Origin: UBA9732 sp963609725
GTDB lineage: Bacteria; Spirochaetota; Spirochaetia; Sphaerochaetales; Sphaerochaetaceae
NCBI GenBank assembly: GCA_963609725.1
Contig: CAVDLI010000013.1
Location: 1-28,873, forward strand
Length of the DNA stretch: 28,873 nucleotides
Reading direction: 5' to 3'
The position numbers and the translations under genes are program-made. Below the pieces are notes generated by a model. The model did not search any database and was not told where the DNA came from. It worked only from the letters and a program-made list of their open reading frames with translations. Positions 22,809 through 28,873 of this stretch are shown one piece after another; within the stretch, counting starts at the first letter, position 1, and each line of letters opens with the position of its first letter.

Positions 22809-24602
22809 TTATTTCTCAAGTACTGCTTTAATTCTTCTAACGCCTGCAGAAGAGCTTTCTTCTTTGAGAATATGGAAGTGCCCCATATCTCCTGTATGCT
22901 CCACATGAGGTCCTGCACATACTTCTTTAGAGAAATCGCCAATAGAATAAACTGTAACTTGCTCGCCGTATTTATTAGAGAACAGAGCCATAGCACCCTC
23001 TTTATGTGCTTGCTCTGGGCTCATTGTTTGTACAGTTACTTTAAGGTCTTTCTTTATCTCTTCATTAACTAAGTCTTCAACTTGCTTGATTTGTTCAGAT
23101 GTCATCTTCTCATTATGAGTGAAATCAAATCTAAGTCTTTCAGGAGTTATATTTGAACCTTTTTGCTGAACATGGTCACCAAGAACACGCCTTAAAGCAG
23201 CCTGTAGCATGTGAGTTGCTGTGTGCAGTGCTGTAGTTTGTTCACTATGATCTCCAAGTCCACTCTTAAACTGACCTGCTTCAGCAGTTCTTGAAAGTTC
23301 TTGGTGTTTTGCAAAAGCTTCTTCAAAACCTTTTTCATCAACAGTAAAACCTTTCTCTGCTGCAAGCTCTTTTGTAAGTTCAATTGGGAAGCCGTAAGTA
23401 TCATAGAGTTTGAATGCAGAACCACCGGAAATCTCTTTTACTCCTTGTTTTTCTAAGAAGAAAGCCATCTTGTCAAACTGTTTTTCACCTTTTTCCAGTG
23501 TTTCACTAAATTTGAGTTCTTCTTGTGTTAACTCATTAAATACTTTCTCTTTGTTCTCTAGAAGTTCTGGATAAGGCTCTCCGTAAAGATCAATTACAAC
23601 TTGTGCAACTTGTGCAAGGAATGTTCCTTCAATACCAAGGTGCTTGCCGTTTCTAACAGCTCTTCTTATAAGTCTTCTTAAAATATAACCTTGACCCACA
23701 TTAGAAGGCGTACAACCTCTTTGATCTCCCAAAATAAAAGTACTTGTACGAATATGGTCAGCAATTATGCGCATTGAGATATCGGTCTTTTCGCTTTGTC
23801 CATATTCTATTCCGGAAAGGCTTGCAATTTTCTTGAGAATTGGTTGCATGATTTCTGTGTCATAAACGCTTTTTTTGCCTTGTAAGATTGCAATTGTGCG
23901 TTCAATTCCCATACCGGTATCAATGCATTTGCGTTCCATTTCAACAAATTGGCCATCAGCTGTCTTTTTGTATTGCATGAAAACGTCGTTCCATACTTCA
24001 AAATACTTGCCACATTTACATCCAGGCTTGCAATCCGGACCACATGCGGGACGACCGGTATCAATGAACATTTCGCTGTCAGGTCCACAAGGGCCAGTTT
24101 CTCCGGCAGGACCCCACCAGTTATCTTCTCGTGGTAAGAAGAAAATTCTCTCGTAAGGAATACCCATGGAATGCCAAAGTTCTGCACTTTCTGTATCACG
24201 AGGAATTCCGTCTTCACCAGCAAATACTGTAACAGAAAGTTTTTCTGCGGGAATGCCTAGCTCTTGAGTAAGAAATTCAAAACTCCAAGGAATCATTTCT
24301 TTTTTGAAATAATCCCCAAGAGACCAGTTTCCTAACATTTCAAAACATGTTAAGTGAGATGGGTCGCCTACACTGTCAATATCACCTGTTCTAATACACT
24401 TTTGGTAATCTGTAAGTCTTTTTCCTGACGGATGTTCTTGGCCAAGAATATAAGGCACAAGCGGATGCATACCGGCAGTTGTAAAAAGCACAGTTGGATC
24501 GTTTTCAGGAATAACAGATGCACCACTTATTTGTGCATGACCTCTTTGTACAAAAAATTCAATAAATTTCTTTCTTAATTCGTTTGCTGTTATTGGTCTC
24601 AT
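22809..24602 (-). CDS. alaS: Alanyl-tRNA synthetase, short form
   Basis: About 597 residues from ATG 24602, the family start RPITANELRKKFIEFF. Class II catalytic domain (GNWSLGDYFKKEMIPW, TGMGIERTIAILQG), tRNA-binding helices, then the editing domain with its zinc-binding HTATH and CAGPH motifs. The protein ends right after editing, at RRIKAVLEK. The C-terminal C-Ala domain and its linker, which bring most bacterial enzymes to about 870 residues, are missing. As far as I recall, Borrelia also has such a short form, so this fits a spirochaete. The stop codon is followed by a good aminopeptidase start, so this is not a frameshift. It has its own promoter and hardly any 5' leader. Confidence 0.95.
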   Translation of the reverse strand: MRPITANELRKKFIEFFVQRGHAQISGASVIPENDPTVLFTTAGMHPLVPYILGQEHPSGKRLTDYQKCIRTGDIDSVGDPSHLTCFEMLGNWSLGDYFKKEMIPWSFEFLTQELGIPAEKLSVTVFAGEDGIPRDTESAELWHSMGIPYERIFFLPREDNWWGPAGETGPCGPDSEMFIDTGRPACGPDCKPGCKCGKYFEVWNDVFMQYKKTADGQFVEMERKCIDTGMGIERTIAILQGKKSVYDTEIMQPILKKIASLSGIEYGQSEKTDISMRIIADHIRTSTFILGDQRGCTPSNVGQGYILRRLIRRAVRNGKHLGIEGTFLAQVAQVVIDLYGEPYPELLENKEKVFNELTQEELKFSETLEKGEKQFDKMAFFLEKQGVKEISGGSAFKLYDTYGFPIELTKELAAEKGFTVDEKGFEEAFAKHQELSRTAEAGQFKSGLGDHSEQTTALHTATHMLQAALRRVLGDHVQQKGSNITPERLRFDFTHNEKMTSEQIKQVEDLVNEEIKKDLKVTVQTMSPEQAHKEGAMALFSNKYGEQVTVYSIGDFSKEVCAGPHVEHTGDMGHFHILKEESSSAGVRRIKAVLEK

Positions 24603-24612
24603 AATGAGTATG

Positions 24613-24641
24613 ATATTAGTTTTTTGCACTGTTATAGTCAA
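24613..24641 (-). promoter_or_regulatory. Promoter of alaS, next to the start codon
   Basis: TTGACT (24641-24636) and TAATAT (24618-24613) with 17 bp between. The -10 box ends only 10 nt before ATG 24602, so the transcript should start 3-5 nt before the ATG. No ribosome site fits. Confidence 0.72.
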
Positions 24642-24642
24642 T

Positions 24643-24728
24643 TGAAAAAGAGTTACCTTAAAAAGGTCGTAAAAGAGTTACCTTAAAAGGGTGTCTTAAA
24701 AAAGGCCTAAAAAAGGTCTTAAAAAACC
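24643..24728 (-). repeat. Degenerate repeats between dprA and alaS
   Basis: On the minus strand CTTTTTAAGGTAACTCTTTT occurs twice, after several shorter CTTTTTTAAG(G/A) words. The block contains TTTAAG/CTTAAA partial palindromes but no clear stem. It directly follows the dprA stop and may reduce read-through; the function is unknown. Confidence 0.55.
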
Positions 24729-25742
24729 TTAAAAAAGAGATGGCTGCTTGTCATCTTCAACAGACTTTTTGGATTTTCTAGTAGACTTTACTTGTCTTTG
24801 AGCCATATTTGCTACTGGTTTCTCTTGTACTTTCTCTACTTCTTTTTGTGAATTGCCTTGCAAAGACATTTGAAGTTCTTTTTTTACAGCCGTTCCAACA
24901 CTGCTTGCTTTTGACACAACAATTGGATCTTTGAGCTTACGAGGCCATAAAAAAGTTCTATTTTCCATTGTCTCTTTCAAAATAAAAACTTTTTTCCCTT
25001 GAGAAATACAATATTGAGCCTGCTGCACACCCCCGCCACCGTCTCTGTCTTCAATTACAAAACTTGCAAGACTTAACTGACTCATAAGAAGATTTCTCTG
25101 CAAAAAGAAGTACTTTTGAGTTTCTCTGCTTGGCGCAAATTGCGACACAACAAGTCCATACTGAGCCATTAGCGCTTGCAATTTTTCATGCTGTTTAGGA
25201 TAAACATCACAGACCGATGTCCCAATAACTCCAATTGTTGGAAAATCTTTAGACAAAGCTTGAATATGGGATATTCCATCAATTCCCATTGCAAGACCAC
25301 TTACTATTGTAAAACCTTTTTCTCCAAGCGAATCAACAACCTCTCTAGCAAGCTCAACTCCTCTTTGAGACGGATTTCTTGTTCCAACAAGGCTTATGCA
25401 ATGTGTCAAAAGAAGTTCTTTTTTTCCTTTCAAGTACAAATAACGAACGCCTGTTATATCCTCATTCCAAAGAGGACTTTTATTATCTATTATTGCAATA
25501 TTATAGACCGATTCTTCTGTCTTAAGCTTTTCAAAAGCGCTACGACATCTAAGATATGCATTTTCAATAATAGTTTGAGGAAGCTCTAAAGCAGTGCTGT
25601 ATTCTTTAATATTGAAAGGTAAAGCTTCGTTTATATCGCAAAGCTGTGATATTTTATCCATTAAAGACGAGCAAAAATTATCATTTTTGCCAGTTGCCAT
25701 TACAATGGCTTCATAATTCATAGCAGCTTGAAAGTTTTCCAT
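24729..25742 (-). CDS. dprA: DNA-processing protein DprA/Smf
   Basis: 337 residues from ATG 25742; later ATGs at 25721 or 25700 cannot be excluded because no start has a ribosome site. The Rossmann-like DprA core is complete: ISLVGTRNPSQRGVELAREV, IVSGLAMGIDGISHIQAL, TIGVIGTSVCDVYPKQHEKL, SQFAPSRETQKYFFLQRN, ASFVIEDRDGGGGVQQAQY. DprA shields incoming single-stranded DNA and loads RecA during natural transformation. The N-terminal ~90 residues are divergent and the C-terminus is a short Lys/Ser-rich tail, not an obvious winged helix. First of a run with alaS and apeB. The recJ gene of this window acts in related DNA metabolism but is not adjacent. Confidence 0.92.
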   Translation of the reverse strand: MENFQAAMNYEAIVMATGKNDNFCSSLMDKISQLCDINEALPFNIKEYSTALELPQTIIENAYLRCRSAFEKLKTEESVYNIAIIDNKSPLWNEDITGVRYLYLKGKKELLLTHCISLVGTRNPSQRGVELAREVVDSLGEKGFTIVSGLAMGIDGISHIQALSKDFPTIGVIGTSVCDVYPKQHEKLQALMAQYGLVVSQFAPSRETQKYFFLQRNLLMSQLSLASFVIEDRDGGGGVQQAQYCISQGKKVFILKETMENRTFLWPRKLKDPIVVSKASSVGTAVKKELQMSLQGNSQKEVEKVQEKPVANMAQRQVKSTRKSKKSVEDDKQPSLF

Positions 25743-25749
25743 ATGTTTT

Positions 25750-25779
25750 ATTTTAATATGCAAAAAAATGTTTTTTCAA
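25750..25779 (-). promoter_or_regulatory. Candidate promoter of dprA, next to the start codon
   Basis: TTGAAA (25779-25774) and TAAAAT (25755-25750) with 18 bp between. The -10 box ends 7 nt before ATG 25742, so the predicted start of the RNA coincides with the ATG. Confidence 0.45.
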
Positions 25780-25807
25780 TCGGCATAAACAAAAAATAAA
25801 ATCACTG

Positions 25808-25837
25808 TTGACAAATTCATCACAAAAGTTGTATAAG
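25808..25837 (+). promoter_or_regulatory. Promoter of the ABC transporter operon
   Basis: TTGACA (25808-25813) and TATAAG (25832-25837), 18 bp apart. Transcription would begin near 25844, about 33 nt before the leader peptide. Confidence 0.75.
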
Positions 25838-25876
25838 AAATGCAAATTTATACAACAAAATCGCATGGAGGAGATT

Positions 25877-25975
25877 ATGATTAACGCTGTTTCTAAACAA
25901 ACCAAGAAAATAAGCATGAATCTCCTTTCATCTTTTTATTACTTTTACTTTAGAAGTCCTCACCAAAACGCCTGA
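25877..25975 (+). CDS. Attenuator leader peptide rich in Phe and Tyr
   Basis: 32 residues with an excellent ribosome site, GGAGGAG at 25867-25873. Codons 20-25 (25934-25951) are TTT TAT TAC TTT TAC TTT, that is Phe-Tyr-Tyr-Phe-Tyr-Phe; these are the only Phe or Tyr codons in the peptide. Nine codons later comes TGA at 25973. The stop codon lies inside a stretch able to pair with the 5' arm of the terminator downstream. This is the layout of classical amino-acid leader peptides such as pheL. The ribosome would stall in the aromatic run when charged tRNA-Phe or tRNA-Tyr is scarce. No known leader peptide is recognised by sequence. Confidence 0.8.
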   Translation: MINAVSKQTKKISMNLLSSFYYFYFRSPHQNA

Positions 25976-26018
25976 GCGTTGGAATGTCATATTGAAGAAT
26001 GTGTAAGGTCCTCCTCAG
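25972..26018 (+). promoter_or_regulatory. Candidate antiterminator pairing
   Basis: CTGAG (25972-25976, overlapping the leader stop codon) can pair with CTCAG (26014-26018), extended after a gap by GG (25981-25982) with CC (26010-26011). This uses up part of the terminator's 5' arm and its loop. A competing local hairpin AACGC-CTGA-GCGTT (25967-25980) can form when no ribosome is near. The pairing is short, so this assignment is tentative. Confidence 0.5.
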
Positions 26019-26034
26019 ACGGAGGGCCTTTTTT
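26005..26034 (+). terminator. Attenuator terminator of the ABC transporter operon
   Basis: GGTCCTCC (26007-26014) pairs with GGAGGGCC (26021-26028) around TCAGAC and is followed by TTTTTT. It lies after the leader peptide and 33 nt before the first structural gene, so it can only act as an attenuator for that operon. Confidence 0.9.
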
Positions 26035-26067
26035 ATGCAGTCCTGAAAGGATTGAAAGGAGCATAGG

Positions 26068-27039
26068 ATGAGAAAGAATATTAAGATTTGCTTAATAGTG
26101 ATTATGACCATGTTGTGCGTAACCAGTGTCTTTGCTGGTGGAAGTACAGAAAAAAGTGTAAGTTCAAGTGCTGTTTACAAAGTTGGAGTGTGCCAGTTCA
26201 TTCAACATGATGCATTAGATGCAGCAACACAAGGTTTTGAGGATGCTCTTAAGGACAAATTAGGAGACAGCGTTCAAATTACAGTTCAGAATGCGTCAGG
26301 CGATGTTGCAACATGTATTACAATTGTCAATGGTTTTCTATCTTCCAATGTAGATTTGATTATGGCAAATGCTACACCTGCATTACAGGCAGCACAGGCC
26401 GCTACAGGAGATATTCCAATTTTGGGAACAAGTGTCACAGACTATGGCACAGCTCTTGGAATAGATAATTTTTCAGGCGTAACAGGAACTAATATATCTG
26501 GCACAAGCGATTTAGCACCACTTGACGAACAAGCAAAAATGATTTTAGAGCTTTTCCCAAATGCAAAAAATGTGGGACTTTTGTACTGCTCTGCAGAAGC
26601 AAATTCAGTTTACCAAATCAAAATTGTAAAAGCACTTCTTGAAGAAAAAGGTATAGAGTGCGCTGAATTTGCATTCTCAGACTCAAATGATGTAGCTTCT
26701 GTCACAACAAATGCATGCTCTTTTAGCGATGTAATTTACATTCCAACAGACAACACGGCTGCTTCTTGCACAGAGACTATACGAAATGTTGTTGAACTTG
26801 CAAAAGTACCGGTAGTTGCAGGCGAAGAAGGAATTTGCAAAGGATGTGGAGTTGCAACTCTTTCTATAAGCTACTACGAACTTGGATACACAACCGGCAA
26901 GATGGCAGCAGAAATTCTTTTAGGATCTGATGTCTCAGTAATGCCAATTGAATATGCTCCAACTGTAACTAAAAAATATAACGCAGAGCTTTGTGCAATC
27001 CTTGGTGTAAATGTACCAAGCGACTACACAGCAATTTAA
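26068..27039 (+). CDS. ABC transporter substrate-binding protein, TrpX-like
   Basis: 323 residues. Sec signal peptide (about residues 1-23, ending VTSVFA) with no lipobox cysteine at the cleavage site, then GGSTE and two periplasmic-binding lobes: YKVGVCQFIQHDALDAATQG, ...LIMANATPALQAAQAATGDIPI, FPNAKNVGLLYCSAEANS, VIYIPTDNTAASC. This is the family of COG2984 binding proteins, which includes streptococcal TrpX, predicted to bind aromatic amino acids. The Phe/Tyr leader peptide upstream suggests phenylalanine or tyrosine as the ligand. ATG 26068 has AGGAG six bases upstream. First gene of a three-gene importer. Confidence 0.9.
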   Translation: MRKNIKICLIVIMTMLCVTSVFAGGSTEKSVSSSAVYKVGVCQFIQHDALDAATQGFEDALKDKLGDSVQITVQNASGDVATCITIVNGFLSSNVDLIMANATPALQAAQAATGDIPILGTSVTDYGTALGIDNFSGVTGTNISGTSDLAPLDEQAKMILELFPNAKNVGLLYCSAEANSVYQIKIVKALLEEKGIECAEFAFSDSNDVASVTTNACSFSDVIYIPTDNTAASCTETIRNVVELAKVPVVAGEEGICKGCGVATLSISYYELGYTTGKMAAEILLGSDVSVMPIEYAPTVTKKYNAELCAILGVNVPSDYTAI

Positions 27040-27056
27040 GAAAAGGGGGAAGTTTC

Positions 27057-28004
27057 GTGAGTATTTCATCTTTGTTAAGTGCCTTGCCTGGAGCAATAGC
27101 CCAAGGCCTTATTTGGGGAATAATGGCTATTGGAGTCTATTTAACATACAAGGTACTGGATTTTTCTGATTTAACAGTAGATGGAAGTATGGCAACTGGC
27201 GGAGCTGTTTGCGTTATGCTTTTACTTAACGGCTCCCCTCTTTGGCTTTCAATTCTTTGCGCTGTTCTAGCTGGAATGGCAGCGGGCCTTGTAACTGGAA
27301 TTTTCCACACAAAAATGGGTATTCCTGCAATTCTTTCCGGTATTCTTACGCAACTTGCACTGTATTCAATAAACCTTTGGATTATGGGTTTCAAGGCAAA
27401 TCAGGGAATAAATGTCACAAAGTATAACTTGCTTGTAAGTGCAAGAAATGTTAAACACTTTGGAATGGACAATCCAATATTCATCATGATAATTGTAACA
27501 GGTGTTCTAATTGGCATCCTTTATTGGTTCTTTGGCACAGAACTAGGTTGTGCTCTTAGAGCTACTGGATGTAATGAACAAATGGCAAAAGCACAAGGCA
27601 TTAATGTAAATCATTGCAAACGAATTGGTCTTATGCTCTCAAATGGAATTGTTGCTCTCTCTTCTGCATTGTTTGCACAATACCAAGGTTCAGTAGATGT
27701 TAACATGGGACGTGGCGCAATAGTCATTGGACTTGCTGCTGTAATTATAAGCACAGTTATATTTGGCAAAATTTTTCACAACTTTGGACTTAAACTTGTT
27801 GCTGTCTCAATTGGAGCTGTACTCTACTACATTGTGATACAAGTTGTTCTTTGGTTGGGACTTAACACTAATCTTCTTAAATTATTATCGGCATTAATTG
27901 TTGCATTCTTCCTTGCTATCCCATATTGGTCCAAAAACTGGGCACAAAAGAGAAGCTCAAGAAGTAAGAAAAACAATGTCAAAATAGGAGATGCAAATGC
28001 TTGA
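27057..28004 (+). CDS. ABC transporter permease, TrpY-like
   Basis: 315 residues from GTG 27057, which follows AGGGGGA at a normal distance; the frame opens earlier inside the binding-protein gene. Eight or so hydrophobic helices. Sequence features of the branched-chain-type permease fold: GAIAQGLIWGIMAIGVYLTY, LTVDGSMATGGAV and a cytoplasmic loop LGCALRATGCNEQMAKAQGI that contacts the ATPase. A single permease gene implies a homodimer. It begins 17 nt after the binding-protein stop and overlaps the ATPase gene by 8 bp. C-terminal tail rich in Lys and Ser. Confidence 0.92.
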   Translation: MSISSLLSALPGAIAQGLIWGIMAIGVYLTYKVLDFSDLTVDGSMATGGAVCVMLLLNGSPLWLSILCAVLAGMAAGLVTGIFHTKMGIPAILSGILTQLALYSINLWIMGFKANQGINVTKYNLLVSARNVKHFGMDNPIFIMIIVTGVLIGILYWFFGTELGCALRATGCNEQMAKAQGINVNHCKRIGLMLSNGIVALSSALFAQYQGSVDVNMGRGAIVIGLAAVIISTVIFGKIFHNFGLKLVAVSIGAVLYYIVIQVVLWLGLNTNLLKLLSALIVAFFLAIPYWSKNWAQKRSSRSKKNNVKIGDANA

Positions 28005-28791
28005 AATAAACAATATTAAGAAGACTTTTAATCCTCACACAATAAACGAAAAAACAGCTTTGTGTGGTGTTAATTTACAAATAAATTCCGGAGATTTTGT
28101 TACTGTCATAGGTGGCAATGGCGCAGGAAAGTCAACAATCCTCAACGCAATTGCAGGGCTTTGGCCTCTTGATGAAGGCAGTATAATTCTAGATGGTCAG
28201 GATATTACAAATCTTTGTGAGCATAAGAGAGCATCTCTTATTGGCAGAGTTTTCCAAGATCCAATGATGGGCACTGCTGCAAATATGCAAATAGAAGAAA
28301 ATCTTGCTATTGCTAAGCGCAGAGGCATGAAACGTGGGCTGAAAATTGGAATTACACAAGAAGAAAGAAAAGAATACCGCAGTTTGCTTGCCTCTTTGGG
28401 GCTTGGTCTTGAGGATAGACTTACTACAAAAGTAAAACTTTTGTCTGGAGGGCAACGACAAGCTTTAACTCTTTTGATGGCAACACTTAATAAGCCAAAA
28501 CTTCTTTTACTTGATGAACATACTGCAGCACTAGATCCTAGAACAGCAAACAAAGTTCTAGAACTCTCTGATAAAATTATAAGTGAAAATAATTTAATGA
28601 CTCTCATGGTAACTCATAACATGAAAGATGCAATAAATTATGGGAATAGGCTCATCATGATGCACCAAGGACATATAATTTTAGATATTTCAGGAGAAGA
28701 AAAGGAAAAACTCACTGTTGCAGGCCTTATGCAAGAATTTGAAAAAGCAAGTGGCACTGAAATGACATTAGATAGAGCTCTCTTGTCATAG
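27997..28791 (+). CDS. ABC transporter ATP-binding protein, TrpZ-like
   Basis: 264 residues from ATG 27997, spaced six bases from AGGAG; the ATG at 27991 touches that site and is less likely. Walker A GGNGAGKST, Q-loop RVFQDP, signature LLSGGQRQAL, Walker B KLLLLDEHTAALD and H-loop MVTHN are all intact. It powers import by the adjacent permease. The overlap ATGCTTGA with the permease stop indicates coupled translation. Last gene of the operon; a dispersed element starts right after it. Confidence 0.94.
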   Translation: MLEINNIKKTFNPHTINEKTALCGVNLQINSGDFVTVIGGNGAGKSTILNAIAGLWPLDEGSIILDGQDITNLCEHKRASLIGRVFQDPMMGTAANMQIEENLAIAKRRGMKRGLKIGITQEERKEYRSLLASLGLGLEDRLTTKVKLLSGGQRQALTLLMATLNKPKLLLLDEHTAALDPRTANKVLELSDKIISENNLMTLMVTHNMKDAINYGNRLIMMHQGHIILDISGEEKEKLTVAGLMQEFEKASGTEMTLDRALLS

Positions 28792-28873
28792 AGAGCCTAT
28801 CTTAGCTTTGCCCTTGCATCTAAAAGAGCATTTCTTCTAACTTCATAATACACAAAGTATTATTTCAGTTTTC
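28792..28873. mobile_element. Copy of the 169-bp inverted-repeat element, cut by the window edge
   Basis: From about 28800 the sequence follows 17825-17898 of the complete copy almost base for base, including GAGCATTTCTTCTAACTTCA and AATACACAAAGTATT with the loop in the same orientation. Only a trace of the left terminal repeat remains (GAGAGCC at 28791-28797) beside the stop codon at 28791. The right half lies beyond the window. Confidence 0.8.

Noticed and set aside
22793..22996. Longer start for the M18 aminopeptidase overlapping alaS
   Set aside because: The extension is simply the alaS end in another frame; ATG 22792 has a good ribosome site.
23807..24223. Second minus-strand frame of 138 codons inside alaS
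   Set aside because: Shadow of alaS; no independent features.
1..28873. tRNA or rRNA genes
   Set aside because: I looked for CCA-ending cloverleaf patterns and conserved rRNA blocks by eye and found none; a covariance search would be decisive.

Overview
The window reads as the chromosome of a low-GC spirochaete, most likely a Treponema. The evidence is the V-type ATPase operon in the spirochaete gene order E-(DUF2764)-A-B-D-I-K, a short alanyl-tRNA synthetase of about 597 residues, a Gly-rich periplasmic-protein N-terminus, and AT-rich intergenic DNA. Species cannot be fixed from the sequence alone. No rRNA or tRNA gene was seen.

Layout. 1-616 (minus): 5' part of a PgsB/CapB-type poly-gamma-glutamate ligase, running off the left edge. 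831-8547 (minus): complete V-ATPase operon, preceded by a HutP-like RNA-binding protein. 8688-11514: an odd island with two tandem, divergent helix-turn-helix paralogues (minus), about 700 bp of non-coding DNA packed with three unrelated repeat arrays, and a PD-(D/E)XK-like protein (plus). 11626-13752: recJ with a large internal insertion. 13766-15730: a DUF4105 membrane protein and a divergent TerB-like protein. 15826-17737: an NhaC-family transporter behind a consensus promoter and a clear lysine riboswitch, so probably a lysine carrier. 18015-21397: an MgtC/SapB protein, then a MATE exporter overlapping a LysR regulator. 21488-25742 (minus): dprA, alaS and an M18 aminopeptidase. 25808-28791: a three-gene ABC importer of the TrpXYZ type behind what looks like a complete ribosome-mediated attenuator, with a leader peptide carrying the run Phe-Tyr-Tyr-Phe-Tyr-Phe just before a terminator.

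A family of small intergenic elements with AGAGGTTTTTGCAAAA terminal inverted repeats is scattered through the window. There is one complete copy of 169 bp, two partial copies and at least two internally deleted short forms; a terminator hairpin with matched changes in both arms may also belong.

How it fits together. Two amino-acid uptake loci are controlled by cis-acting RNA, one by lysine binding and one apparently by Phe/Tyr-tRNA charging, and a HutP-like protein suggests a third, protein-mediated antitermination route. The V-ATPase rotor ring keeps the residues that bind Na+ in Enterococcus hirae NtpK, so a sodium economy linking the ATPase with the NhaC-type and MATE carriers is plausible but unproven. 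The best candidates for something undescribed are the attenuator at 25860-26040 and the repeat-dense HTH/nuclease island at 8688-11514.
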